Shown here piece by piece: positions 17,387 through 26,571 of a stretch of 64,000 nt of DNA. Each line of letters starts with the position of its first letter. Position 1 is the first letter of the stretch. Origin of the DNA: Parundibacterium terreum (GTDB taxonomy: Bacteria > Pseudomonadota > Gammaproteobacteria > Burkholderiales > Burkholderiaceae_D); assembly GCF_014636315.1 (NCBI RefSeq), contig NZ_BMED01000006.1:124001-188000 (forward strand). Reading direction: 5' to 3'. Under the pieces are notes generated by a model, which saw only the letters and a program-made list of their open reading frames with translations, did no database searches and was not told the origin of the DNA. A program made the translations under genes and the position numbers.

Positions 17387-18412
17387 ATGAAAAAATTTGC
17401 TCATAGCTTCGTTTTGCTTGCCTCGGTACTGGGTTCCAGCGCTTATGCGCAGTCCAATGTGGTGATCTACGGTGACGTTGACGGCGGCATACGCACACAG
17501 ACCAACGCCAATGCCGCCGGCGGCACCAAGGTCTTCATGGGCTCGAACGGCTTCTACAATTCCAACAAGCTGGACTTCGCCGACCGCGAAGACCTGGGCG
17601 GCGGGCTGGAAGCCCACTTCCTGCTGGAAAGCGGCTTCAACCTGGCGACCGGCGCTTACGACAATACAACCGGCACGCCGTTCCAGCGCCAGTCTTACAT
17701 GGGGCTGAAGGGTTCATTCGGCTCTATCGATTTCGGCCGCCAATATACGATTTCGCATGACTTCATCCTGGAGTACGATCCGTTCGGTTTCCGCTATACA
17801 CCGCTGATTCCGTTGACACAGGCATCCAGCGGTACGCGTTTCAGCAACGATGCCAAGTACGTGGGCAAGTTCGGCCCTATCAAACTGGAACTGGAAAACT
17901 CGTTCGGCGAAACCGCAGGCAGTTTCAACAATGGCTCCGCGCGCGGCATAGGCCTGCAGTACTACATTGGCGACCTGACCATAGGCGCTTCGTATAACCG
18001 CCGCAGCATACTCGTCGGTACTACTTCGTACTTCAACGAAAACTATTACCTGGTGGGCGCTGCCTACAATATCGGCAGCTTGAAGATATCGGGCGGATAT
18101 ATGTCCGATACGCTGAACAACAAGGCGCCGGCGCCCGACCAGGTAACACACAATACCTTTGGCGGCGTCAGCTGGAACATCACCGAACTGATGAACCTGA
18201 CCGGCGGCTACTACCAGACCAGGGTTTCCACCGACAAGGCAAGGCGCAAGGGCCTGGCCATCATCGGCCTGGACTATTCGCTGTCCAAGCGCACCAAGCT
18301 CTACATTGAATTCGACAATACGCAATACAGGAATGCGGTCGTCAGCACGCTGAATGCCTTCGGTGTGTCGGACCAGAATGCATTTACTTTTGGCGTCAAC
18401 AGCAGGTTCTAG
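17387..18412 (+). CDS. Gram-negative porin (Bordetella/Burkholderia type)
   Basis: Outer-membrane beta-barrel of 341 residues. The ATG at 17387 is preceded by CAGGAGA. A signal peptide ends at AYA-QS (about residue 20). The mature start SNVVIYGDVDGGI and the terminal Phe (GVNSRF) are typical of porin_4 trimers. Loop 3 region and SFGSIDFGRQYT fit the family. Placed between the carrier and the hydratase genes, it probably admits the pathway's acid substrate. Confidence 0.9.
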   Translation: MKKFAHSFVLLASVLGSSAYAQSNVVIYGDVDGGIRTQTNANAAGGTKVFMGSNGFYNSNKLDFADREDLGGGLEAHFLLESGFNLATGAYDNTTGTPFQRQSYMGLKGSFGSIDFGRQYTISHDFILEYDPFGFRYTPLIPLTQASSGTRFSNDAKYVGKFGPIKLELENSFGETAGSFNNGSARGIGLQYYIGDLTIGASYNRRSILVGTTSYFNENYYLVGAAYNIGSLKISGGYMSDTLNNKAPAPDQVTHNTFGGVSWNITELMNLTGGYYQTRVSTDKARRKGLAIIGLDYSLSKRTKLYIEFDNTQYRNAVVSTLNAFGVSDQNAFTFGVNSRF

Positions 18413-18440
18413 CAAGATCTAGCAAAAAAAGGAAATTTCC

Positions 18441-19469
18441 ATGATCATCGATTGCCACGGCCACTACACCACCGCGCCCAAGGCGCTGGAGCAGTGGCGC
18501 AACCGGCAGATCGCCGGCATAGCAGACCCTGTGCTGATGCCGGCGGTCTCGGAGCTGAAAATCAGCGACGACGAATTGCGCGAATCCATCGAGTCCAACC
18601 AGTTGCGGCTGATGAAGGAGCGCGGCTCCGACCTGACCATCTTTTCGCCGCGCGCCAGCTTCATGGCTCACCACATCGGCGATTTCAATGTCTCTTCGAC
18701 CTGGGCAGCGATCTGCAATGAACTATGTCATCGCGTGGCGCAGTTGTTTCCCGAGCATTTTGTCGGCGCCGCCATGCTGCCGCAATCGCCCGGCGTCGAT
18801 CCGCGCACCAGTATCGCTGAGATGGAAAAATGCGTAAGAGAATACGGCTTTGTCGGCATCAACCTGAATCCTGACCCTTCCGGCGGCCACTGGACTTCGC
18901 CGCCGCTGTCGGACCGTCACTGGTATCCGGTTTATGAAAAGATGGTCGAGTACGATATCCCGGCAATGATACACGTCAGCACCAGTTGCAATGCCTGTTT
19001 TCACACGACCGGCGCACACTACCTGAATGCAGACACCACGGCTTTCATGCAATGCCTGACCTCGGACCTGTTCCAGGATTTTCCTACACTGAAGTTCCTG
19101 ATTCCGCATGGCGGCGGCGCGGTGCCCTACCACTGGGGCCGTTTCCGCGGCCTGGCGCAAGAGATGAAGAAGCCCTTGCTGAAAGACCACCTGCTGAACA
19201 ATATTTTCTTCGACACCTGCGTGTATCACCAGCCCGGCATCGACCTGCTGAGCAAGGTCATCCCGGTTGACAATATCCTGTTCGCCAGCGAAATGATAGG
19301 CGCGGTGCGCGGTATCGATCCTGAAACCGGGCATTACTACGACGATACCCGGCGCTATATAGAAAACACGCCTTACCTGAATGCCGAAACGCGGCAGCAG
19401 ATTTTCGAAGGCAATGCCAGACGGGTATTTCCGCGGCTGGACGCAGCACTGAAACAGAAAGGATTGTGA
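18441..19469 (+). CDS. ligJ: 4-Oxalomesaconate hydratase
   Basis: Amidohydrolase-fold enzyme of 342 residues that adds water to 4-oxalomesaconate to give 4-carboxy-4-hydroxy-2-oxoadipate (CHA). It opens with [20 protein letters not shown], nearly the signature of LigJ, and keeps the zinc-binding HxH (CHGH), His in [20 protein letters not shown] and the Glu in [11 protein letters not shown]. The length equals that of LigJ. The next gene encodes the CHA aldolase and starts within a few bases, so the two form an operon. The assignment is strong from sequence and context. Confidence 0.92.
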   Translation: MIIDCHGHYTTAPKALEQWRNRQIAGIADPVLMPAVSELKISDDELRESIESNQLRLMKERGSDLTIFSPRASFMAHHIGDFNVSSTWAAICNELCHRVAQLFPEHFVGAAMLPQSPGVDPRTSIAEMEKCVREYGFVGINLNPDPSGGHWTSPPLSDRHWYPVYEKMVEYDIPAMIHVSTSCNACFHTTGAHYLNADTTAFMQCLTSDLFQDFPTLKFLIPHGGGAVPYHWGRFRGLAQEMKKPLLKDHLLNNIFFDTCVYHQPGIDLLSKVIPVDNILFASEMIGAVRGIDPETGHYYDDTRRYIENTPYLNAETRQQIFEGNARRVFPRLDAALKQKGL

Positions 19470-19471
19470 TC

Positions 19472-20167
19472 ATGGCCAACCTGCTCAACCAGCTCGGCAT
19501 CGTCCAGCGCAGCATCGTGCGCGCCGACCGCACCGCTGTAGAAAAGCTGGCCCGCTTCGGCGTGGCGACCATCCATGAAGCCATGGGCCGCACGGGATTG
19601 ATGAAAACCAGCATACGGCCGGCGTACACCGGCGCGGCAACGTGCGGTACTGCGGTCACCGTGCTACTGCAACCGGGCGACAACTGGATGCTGCATGTGG
19701 CAGCGGAACAGATACAGCCGGGCGATGTGGTAGTGGCCGCCTGTACCACCGATAACGAGGATGGCTTCTTCGGCGATCTGCTGGCGACTTCGTTCCGAGC
19801 ACGCGGCGCCCTGGGGCTGGTCATAGACGGCGGCGTGCGCGACGTGAAAGAACTGGAAGAAATGAATTTCCCTGTATTTTCACGCGCGATCAATGCCAAG
19901 GGCACCATCAAGGCAACGCTGGGATCAGTGAACATCCCTGTCGTCTGCGCCGGTGCGCTGGTCACCCCCGGAGACGTAGTCATCGCAGATGCCGACGGCG
20001 TTGTCGTCGTGCCTGCGGCTATCGTTCAACAGGTGGCCGATGCCGCTGAAGCGCGCGAAGCCAATGAAACCGGCAAGCGGGCGCAGCTGGCGTCCGGCGT
20101 ACTCGGGCTGGATATGTACAAGATGCGCGAAGCGCTGGCTGCCGCCGGCTTGAAATACATAGACTGA
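19472..20167 (+). CDS. ligK: 4-Carboxy-4-hydroxy-2-oxoadipate aldolase (RraA-like fold)
   Basis: Class II pyruvate aldolase of 231 residues that cleaves CHA to pyruvate and oxaloacetate. I prefer the ATG at 19472 because AAAGGA lies eight bases upstream; the in-frame GTG at 19466 is too close to it. The metal/substrate motif [17 protein letters not shown] is present and the C-terminal tail [14 protein letters not shown] is typical of LigK/ProA. Together with the preceding hydratase it makes the complete lower end of protocatechuate 4,5-cleavage or gallate catabolism. Confidence 0.92.
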   Translation: MANLLNQLGIVQRSIVRADRTAVEKLARFGVATIHEAMGRTGLMKTSIRPAYTGAATCGTAVTVLLQPGDNWMLHVAAEQIQPGDVVVAACTTDNEDGFFGDLLATSFRARGALGLVIDGGVRDVKELEEMNFPVFSRAINAKGTIKATLGSVNIPVVCAGALVTPGDVVIADADGVVVVPAAIVQQVADAAEAREANETGKRAQLASGVLGLDMYKMREALAAAGLKYID

Positions 20168-20185
20168 AGCACAAAGACCGAAGCT

Positions 20186-20214
20186 CGCATGCAGGCAAAG
20201 CTGGCCTGCATGCG
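20186..20214. terminator. 11-bp perfect hairpin between convergent ligK and PrpD genes
   Basis: CGCATGCAGGC pairs with GCCTGCATGCG around a 7-base loop in the 74-bp space between two convergent stops. It lacks a T-run and may be a bidirectional stop or stabiliser. Confidence 0.5.
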
Positions 20215-20241
20215 CGTATGCGCATGTCTGTATGTGTTACA

Positions 20242-21726
20242 TCAGGCTGCCTTGACTGCCGCCTTCGCAATACTGGCAGCAGAAGGCAATTGCGCAACCT
20301 GCCAGCAGGCGTCCATCACAGCACGAGTCTGCGCTGCCGGCAAGATGCCGTCGGCCAGGTCGATGAACTTCGCCTCAAGCTGCTTGTCCGTCATCGGCAC
20401 CTGCACGCTGCCGATCGCATGTTCGATGAATTTATGCAGCTTGCGGCCGTCCTTCAGCACAATCGTCATATCCACCTGCTCTGCCTTAATGGCCGGATCT
20501 ATGGTCGCGTTGACCTTGTCGCGCAGTGCGATGGTCCTGGCATCCTGCACGGCGCGGTCGCTGTATTGCCGTTCACCTGCCGCGCCATCGATTATCGCCA
20601 CTGCCACCGAATGGTAAATGCTGAACTTGCCTTCCAGGCCTATCTGCGGCGTCTTTTTCCCCGTCAGTTCTATCACCAGCGGATGCACCCGCAACTCCAC
20701 TTTATCTATCATGTCGGCATTCAGCTTGTACTGGTTGCGCAACTGTATCGCAGCATCAATCGCCGGATGAATGACGATGCCGCAAGCAAAAGGCTTGTAG
20801 GTATTCAGCAGCGCTTCGTAGCGCTGTCCCAGTCCTTCGGTGATTTCCGCATAGTCCTGCTTGGTGCTGATGGTGTTGGCCCAGCCGCGCTTGGCCTCTA
20901 TCATGCCTTCCGAACTGGTGTAGTCCCTGGCTGCCAGCAATGCGGCAAACAGGCCGTTGCTGGCGGCCTTTCCCGGATTGAAGCTCTTGTTCATGGAGCC
21001 GAAGGATTCGCGCAGGCCGACCGGCTGCGACGCCGCCAGGCCCAGCGCCCATACCATCTGCTGTTCGCTCAGACCCAGCAGCTTTCCTGCCGCCGCAGCC
21101 GCGCCGAACACGCCCGCAGTGCCGGTAATATGCCAGCCTGTGTCGTAATGATTGGGGTAAACGGAATTGCCTATCCTGCATTCTGTTTCCACCCCCAGCA
21201 CCAGCGCATTCAGGAAATCTTTCCCTGAAACCGGCTGATATTCCGACAGGGCCAGGATGGCGGATGCCACCGGACCGGCGGGATGGATCACTGTTTTCAG
21301 GTGGGTATCGTCAAAGTCGAAGATATGGCTGCTGACACCATTCAGAAAGGCCGCATTCATGATGTCGAAACGGTCATTGCGGCCCAGCAGGCTGGCCTGC
21401 TTCGGCCCGGAGAAAGGAGCCAGCGCGGATACCGCACGTTCCACAGTCTCATGATGCGAACCGCCGATGGCAACGCCTACCCAGTTCAGCAGCGTACGCG
21501 TGCCTTCCTTGCGTACATTCTCCGGCAAATCTTCATAGCGGGAATTCACGATATAGCGTGCCAGCGTGCGGGTCACGCCCTGGCCGGCAGCATTGGCTGG
21601 CGCAGTTGCGGTGGCAGGCGTGACAGCAGTGGCAGCTGAGGCGAGGGCTGGAAGCATAGGCATGGCGCAGGCAATTGCCCCGGCGGAAGTGGATTTAAGG
21701 AAATTACGGCGAAGGCTGTCATTCAT
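20242..21726 (-). CDS. MmgE/PrpD family protein with Tat signal peptide
   Basis: A 494-residue protein. Residues 1-35 form a twin-arginine signal (LRRNFLKSTSAGAIACAMPM...ASA), followed by an Ala/Thr-rich linker and then the MmgE/PrpD fold, with GGSHHETVERAVSALAPF, FLNGVSSHIFDFDDTHL and the later MNKSFNPGKAASNGLFAAL. Family members include 2-methylcitrate dehydratase and cis-aconitate decarboxylase; these are cytoplasmic, so an exported form is odd. The role may be hydration or isomerisation of an unsaturated polycarboxylate in the periplasm. It is convergent with ligK and divergent from a LysR gene that probably controls it. Confidence 0.87.
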   Translation of the reverse strand: MNDSLRRNFLKSTSAGAIACAMPMLPALASAATAVTPATATAPANAAGQGVTRTLARYIVNSRYEDLPENVRKEGTRTLLNWVGVAIGGSHHETVERAVSALAPFSGPKQASLLGRNDRFDIMNAAFLNGVSSHIFDFDDTHLKTVIHPAGPVASAILALSEYQPVSGKDFLNALVLGVETECRIGNSVYPNHYDTGWHITGTAGVFGAAAAAGKLLGLSEQQMVWALGLAASQPVGLRESFGSMNKSFNPGKAASNGLFAALLAARDYTSSEGMIEAKRGWANTISTKQDYAEITEGLGQRYEALLNTYKPFACGIVIHPAIDAAIQLRNQYKLNADMIDKVELRVHPLVIELTGKKTPQIGLEGKFSIYHSVAVAIIDGAAGERQYSDRAVQDARTIALRDKVNATIDPAIKAEQVDMTIVLKDGRKLHKFIEHAIGSVQVPMTDKQLEAKFIDLADGILPAAQTRAVMDACWQVAQLPSAASIAKAAVKAA

Positions 21727-21860
21727 GGCATTGTCTCTCTGGAATATTTTTCGGACCCGCTAGGCGTTTCGGGCTGCTTCTAAGCAGTGCGGGCTTGCAG
21801 CAGCAGATGATGCGGCATCGCTGTTAGAATGTGAAATGCAAAATTCGGAGGTATTCATGC

Positions 21861-22799
21861 ATGTCACGCATAAATTTTGATTTATCCGATCTGCGGGCCT
21901 TTATCGCGGTCGCGGATCACGCCAGCTTCAGCGTCGCCTCGGCTGAATTGCATTTGTCGCAATCAGCCATGTCCCGGCGCATAGAAAGGCTGGAAAATGC
22001 ACTGGGAGTCAGCCTGTTCGAGCGCACCACCCGCAAGGTCGAGCTGACTACGGTAGGGCGCGAGTTCTTGCGCAAGGCACGCGAGCTGCTGGTCGGCCTG
22101 GAAGAGTCGATGATGGGCATGCGCGATACCGCTGAAAAGATGCGGGGAGAAGTCACCGTCTCCTGCGTGCCGTCGGCGGTGCGCTATTTCCTGCCCGATG
22201 TGCTGAAGACTTACCATCAGCAATATCCGAATATGCTGGTGCGGGTGATAGACGAAGGCGCAAATGAAGTGCTGGCCGCAGTCGCGCGCAGCGAGGCGGA
22301 TTTCGGCCTGAATTACATTGGTATCCAGGAACCGGACATCGACTTCCAGGCGATATTGAAAGAGGCTTTCGTACTGGCCTGCCGCAGCGACCATCCGCTG
22401 GCCGGCAGGAAAAAAGTAAGCTGGGCCGAACTGGGAGACTATGAATACATGACGGTGACGCGGGCCAGCGGCAATCGCGTCGTGCTGGACCAGGCATTGG
22501 CCGAAAGCGCGATCCGCCCGCGCTGGTTTTGCGAGGTAAGGCATGTGCTGACCCTGGTTGGCCTGGTCGAAGCGGGGTTGGGCATTGCAGTGGTACCCAG
22601 GCTGGCGATGCCACAGGAAGGACATCCGTCGCTGCTCAGCATACCGCTGGCAGAACCGGCAGTCAGCCGCACCATAGGCTTGATCAGCCGGCGCGGCAGG
22701 CCGCTACCGCCAGCGGCGCAAAGGCTGTACGACATGATACTTGCGATGCGGCAGCTACCCCGTAGCCGCGCCGTCAAGACACGAAAGCTGACCGCTTAA
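21861..22799 (+). CDS. LysR-type transcriptional regulator
   Basis: 312 residues. The ATG at 21861 is chosen because GGAGG lies nine bases upstream and the HTH then begins at the usual distance: FDLSDLRAFIAVADHASFS, with recognition region LHLSQSAMSRRIERLE. The effector domain is complete. It is divergent from the exported PrpD-family gene across 134 bp, so it probably regulates that gene and itself. The inducer is not predictable from sequence. Confidence 0.9.
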   Translation: MSRINFDLSDLRAFIAVADHASFSVASAELHLSQSAMSRRIERLENALGVSLFERTTRKVELTTVGREFLRKARELLVGLEESMMGMRDTAEKMRGEVTVSCVPSAVRYFLPDVLKTYHQQYPNMLVRVIDEGANEVLAAVARSEADFGLNYIGIQEPDIDFQAILKEAFVLACRSDHPLAGRKKVSWAELGDYEYMTVTRASGNRVVLDQALAESAIRPRWFCEVRHVLTLVGLVEAGLGIAVVPRLAMPQEGHPSLLSIPLAEPAVSRTIGLISRRGRPLPPAAQRLYDMILAMRQLPRSRAVKTRKLTA

Positions 22800-22832
22800 A
22801 TTGAGTTGTCTTTGAGAAGAAACAAGCCGGGC

Positions 22833-23819
22833 CTATTTCCACCAGGCAGCCTTGAGTTCGTTCAGCATGCCGCCAGTCAATTCTTCCGCCGATTTGCCCA
22901 TGATCTCGCGCGAGGAATCGGAGACGATCTTGCGTAGCCACTGCACCTCGGCAGCGGCATGCGAACGTTCATGCCAAAGCATGAAGAAACGCATCTTAGG
23001 CATGGCGACCGGCATAGGCAAGACCGCTATCGGCCACTGGCCGGCGAAGTGCATCGCAAAGCTGCGGCTGGTGGTAAAAATCAGGTCAGTCTTGGACAGC
23101 ACATACGGCACCATGCCGAAGTAAGGAATGGTCATCTTGATCTGCCGCTTCAGGCCCTGCTCCGCCAGCGCGCTGTCGATGATGCTGCGGTGTCCCATCA
23201 TGTACGGCGTCGGCGCCAGATGCGCCATCTCCAGGTAGTATTTCAGCGACAGGCCCTTCTTGACCACCGGATGTTCCTTGTTGATCATGCACACCAGTTC
23301 ATCCTCGAACAGTTGCGCCAGGTGCAGATGCTGCGGCAAGTCCGGCCAGTTGCCGATGACCACATCCAGTTCCCCGCTCTCCAGCGCTGATGAGTAATCG
23401 AAACCGGCATTCAGCGAATGCACGACCAAGCCTGCATGCGGCGCCTGTTCGCGCACTTTTTCCATGATCAGCGGGATCAGCAGTACGCTCAGGTAATCCG
23501 GCGCTCCCAGGTGGAAAGTCCTTTGCGTCTGCGCAGGCAGGAAGGCGGGCGCCGGGCTGGAAATACTCTCCATCACACTCAGGCCCTGCTTGGCCAGCAA
23601 CAGCAATTCTTCGCCGCGCTCGGTCGCGGTCATACCGGTTTTACCTCTGACCAGGATGGCGTCGCCGGTAATCTCGCGCAACCGCTTCAACATATTGCTG
23701 ATTGCGGGCTGCGACTGGCCTAGTTTCATCGCGGTGCGCGTCACGCTGCGCTCCACCAGCAAAGTGTGCAGCACACGCAGTAAATTGGTGTCCAGATGAT
23801 CGTGCGGTCGGTTACTCAT
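22833..23819 (-). CDS. LysR-type transcriptional regulator
   Basis: 328 residues, with the N-terminal HTH at about 9-68 (LDTNLLRVLHTLLVERSVTR and LGQSQPAISNMLKRLR) and a complete effector-binding domain of the NodD/PcpR-like branch. It is convergent with the other LysR gene. Its own start faces the 136-bp spacer before the amidotransferase gene, which is on the same strand, so no clear target is adjacent. It may act on a distant operon. Confidence 0.9.
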   Translation of the reverse strand: MSNRPHDHLDTNLLRVLHTLLVERSVTRTAMKLGQSQPAISNMLKRLREITGDAILVRGKTGMTATERGEELLLLAKQGLSVMESISSPAPAFLPAQTQRTFHLGAPDYLSVLLIPLIMEKVREQAPHAGLVVHSLNAGFDYSSALESGELDVVIGNWPDLPQHLHLAQLFEDELVCMINKEHPVVKKGLSLKYYLEMAHLAPTPYMMGHRSIIDSALAEQGLKRQIKMTIPYFGMVPYVLSKTDLIFTTSRSFAMHFAGQWPIAVLPMPVAMPKMRFFMLWHERSHAAAEVQWLRKIVSDSSREIMGKSAEELTGGMLNELKAAWWK

Positions 23820-23955
23820 AGTTCAGTGTGTCAGGTCGGGGGTGTTAGGGCAGAAAAAGAAATTTTTAGCCACTGTTGCCTACTTTTATCCAGACTAAAC
23901 CAAATTAGTATATGTGAATAGCCTTAATTGACTGGCCAGACCGGCAGAAGCGCAA

Positions 23956-24741
23956 TTACCCTGATGCGCTGCAGGAAGTGCAAACCTCGCCGTCAACAAA
24001 GACTTTCAGCTCACCCGGCTGGAACTGGGTCCAGCTTTCATTCGTGGTCAGCGGTTCCGTCACGATCACCGCCACCCTGTCTTTCGGCGTCGTCACTTCG
24101 GCAAAATCCACGCTGACCTCTTCATCCGACAGCTTGGCCGTGGTGAACGGATACTGGCGCACGATATAGTGCAGCTTGGTCGAGCAGTGCGCAAACAGCG
24201 CCTCGCCGTTGGACAGCATCATATTGAAGGTGCCGTGGCCGGCGATTTCCGCCGTCGCCTGCTTCAGGAAAGCCGTCAGTTCAGCCAGGGCCGGCAGTAC
24301 CTCGCCGAAATGCCTGCGCATTTTTTGCAGCAAATAGCAAAAGGCCCGCTCACTATCGGTATTGCCTACCGGCTTGTAGGGACCGTCCAGCACCGGATCG
24401 AAATTCTTCAGGTCGCCGTTATGCGCAAACACCCAGTAGCGGCCCCAGCATTCGCGTACAAAGGGGTGGCAATTTTCCAGCGTCACCTGTCCCTGTGTTG
24501 CCTTGCGTATATGCGCGATCACATTCTTGGACTTGATCGGATAGCGCTTGATCAGTTCCGCAATCGGCGATGCCACTGCCGCCTGGTGGTCAACAAACAG
24601 GCGCACGCCGTTTCCTTCAAAAAAGGCGATGCCCCAGCCATCCTTGTGTTCATCGGTGCGGCCGCCGCGCGTGGCAAAGCCGGTAAAACTGAACACGATG
24701 TCAGTCGGGGTATTGCAATTCATTCCTAGCAGTTGGCACAT
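23956..24741 (-). CDS. Class II glutamine amidotransferase, YafJ-like
   Basis: Soluble protein of 261 residues in the GATase_4 group. After removal of Met the N-terminal residue is Cys (MCQLLGMNCN), the expected nucleophile. GWGIAFFEG, HIRKATQGQVTLENCHPF and WVFAHNGDLK are the usual ammonia-releasing domain motifs. There is no synthase domain, so the reaction partner is unknown; relatives are implicated in gamma-glutamyl or nucleotide-related chemistry only loosely. Confidence 0.9.
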   Translation of the reverse strand: MCQLLGMNCNTPTDIVFSFTGFATRGGRTDEHKDGWGIAFFEGNGVRLFVDHQAAVASPIAELIKRYPIKSKNVIAHIRKATQGQVTLENCHPFVRECWGRYWVFAHNGDLKNFDPVLDGPYKPVGNTDSERAFCYLLQKMRRHFGEVLPALAELTAFLKQATAEIAGHGTFNMMLSNGEALFAHCSTKLHYIVRQYPFTTAKLSDEEVSVDFAEVTTPKDRVAVIVTEPLTTNESWTQFQPGELKVFVDGEVCTSCSASG

Positions 24742-25160
24742 GGCGATTCGATATTCAGAACAGACGATACGAAATTACCTGATGGTACTACCTTTCGTCG
24801 GCGAATTGCCCGCAAAGTCGGTCATCTCACCCGCTCCCAGCGCAAAAATCATGCTGAAAAAGCCACAGCACCACGCAATCGCCGGGGCAATATACAAAAC
24901 GCTACAAGTACAGAATAGGCGCGCCAGCCCGACAAATGGTGAAATATCATCAAAATCAAATAACCAACATGCAGAGTTCCCACATCTGCCGTATGGTTTT
25001 ATGAACGACATTACATCACCCGAATTGCGAATATCAATAGCTGAAATGGTAGGAAGCATCCATACAAACAGTTAAGATGCGGCCTGTCCGAAAGGGAAAG
25101 AATTTTTTACGCAGCTTCATGGGTTGGAATTTCATAATAAAGCGAGGAGAGAGGAACAAA
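24742..25160. other. Intergenic region before the purine permease
   Basis: 419 bp with lower GC than its surroundings and no convincing gene. Short frames here have no ribosome sites. It should hold the divergent promoters of the amidotransferase and permease genes. I see no purine riboswitch-like fold by eye. Confidence 0.55.
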
Positions 25161-26462
25161 ATGTTATTTCTGGAGAAATTTTTCAAACTTAAGGATCATG
25201 GGACCGACGTACGCACCGAGCTGCTCGCCGGTCTCACCACCTTCCTGACGATGGCTTACATCATCTTCGTTAACCCGTCCATCCTCGGCGATGCGGGCAT
25301 GCCCAAGGATTCCGTATTCGTCGCGACCTGCGTCGCTGCGGCGCTGGGCACCCTGATCATGGGCCTGTACGCCAACTACCCTATCGCACTGGCGCCGGGC
25401 ATGGGCCTGAATGCGTATTTTGCCTATGTCGTGGTCAAGGGCATGGGCCTGCCCTGGCAGGTGGCGCTGGGTTCGGTCTTCATTTCCGGCTGCCTGTTCC
25501 TGTTTGTCAGCGTGTTCAAGATACGCGAGCTGATCATCAACGGCATTCCCAACTCGATACGCACCGCCATTACGGTGGGGATAGGCCTGTTCCTCGGCAT
25601 TATTTCGCTGAAAAGCTGCGGCATCATCGCTTCCAATCCTGCCACCTTTGTGACACTGGGCAATCTGCATGAGCCTGCGCCCATCCTGGCCATCCTCGGC
25701 TTTTTCCTGATCGTGGCGCTGGACAGGCTGAAAGTGCGCGGCGCCATCCTGATCGGCATCCTGACGGTGACTATTGCCAGCTTCATCTTCGGCGGCAACA
25801 AGTTCATGGGCGTCGTTTCTACTCCGCCTTCACTGGATCCGACCTTGTTCAAGCTGGACATCATGGGTGCGCTGTCCATAGGCATACTGAACGTGGTGCT
25901 GGTGTTTTTCCTGGTGGAGTTGTTTGATGCGACCGGCACGCTGATGGGTGTGGCCAACCGTGCGGGCCTGCTGAAAGCAGGCAAGCTGGACCGCATGAAC
26001 AAGGCCTTGCTGGCAGACAGCACCGCGATTGTTGCCGGTTCCTTCCTCGGCACTTCCAGCACTACTGCTTATATAGAAAGCGCCGCCGGCGTACAGGCGG
26101 GTGGACGTACCGGCCTGACGGCAGTCACTGTTGCCGCGCTGTTCCTGGCCTGCCTGTTCATCTCTCCGCTGGCCGGCACCGTGCCTTCGTATGCAACCGC
26201 ACCGGCGCTGTTCTATGTCGCCTGCCTGATGCTGCGCGAACTGACCGAGATCGACTGGGAAGATACGACCGAGAGCATTCCGGCTGCAGTGACTGCATTG
26301 CTGATGCCCTTCACCTACTCCATCGCCAATGGCGTGGCCTTCGGCTTCATCACCTATGTCGTGCTGAAACTGCTGACCGGCCGCGTGAAGCAGGTGTCGG
26401 CGGTTGCCGGCATCATCTCCAGCGTATTCCTGTTCAAGTTCATCTACCTGGGCGCAGGCTGA
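25161..26462 (+). CDS. AzgA/PbuG-type hypoxanthine/guanine permease (NCS2)
   Basis: Inner-membrane proton symporter of 433 residues. The ATG at 25161 follows GAGGAGAGAGG. Landmarks: TELLAGLTTFLTMAYIIFVNP at the N-terminus, ALAPGMGLNAYFAY, and the central LVELFDATGTLMGVANRAG, all typical of the AzgA-like branch. Some dozen or more hydrophobic segments are visible. The likely cargo is adenine, hypoxanthine or guanine. xdhAB and guaD, needed to use these bases, lie 4-9 kb downstream. An intrinsic terminator follows. Confidence 0.93.
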   Translation: MLFLEKFFKLKDHGTDVRTELLAGLTTFLTMAYIIFVNPSILGDAGMPKDSVFVATCVAAALGTLIMGLYANYPIALAPGMGLNAYFAYVVVKGMGLPWQVALGSVFISGCLFLFVSVFKIRELIINGIPNSIRTAITVGIGLFLGIISLKSCGIIASNPATFVTLGNLHEPAPILAILGFFLIVALDRLKVRGAILIGILTVTIASFIFGGNKFMGVVSTPPSLDPTLFKLDIMGALSIGILNVVLVFFLVELFDATGTLMGVANRAGLLKAGKLDRMNKALLADSTAIVAGSFLGTSSTTAYIESAAGVQAGGRTGLTAVTVAALFLACLFISPLAGTVPSYATAPALFYVACLMLRELTEIDWEDTTESIPAAVTALLMPFTYSIANGVAFGFITYVVLKLLTGRVKQVSAVAGIISSVFLFKFIYLGAG

Positions 26463-26484
26463 CCAGACTCATCTGCAGGTAAAG

Positions 26485-26520
26485 AAAAAGGGAGCCAGTT
26501 CATTCGTGGCTCCCTTTTTT
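26485..26520 (+). terminator. Intrinsic terminator after the purine permease
   Basis: AAAAAGGGAGCCA pairs with TGGCTCCCTTTTT, 13 bp perfect, with a 9-base loop and a T-run. Confidence 0.92.
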
Positions 26521-26571
26521 ATCCTTGCTGCATCAGTACAATCGTACTATGCAATAGCAACTACTTAACAA

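Noticed and set aside
24742-25160. Purine riboswitch before the permease gene
   Set aside because: No recognisable three-way junction core or conserved loop sequences were seen, and such switches are mostly from Firmicutes.
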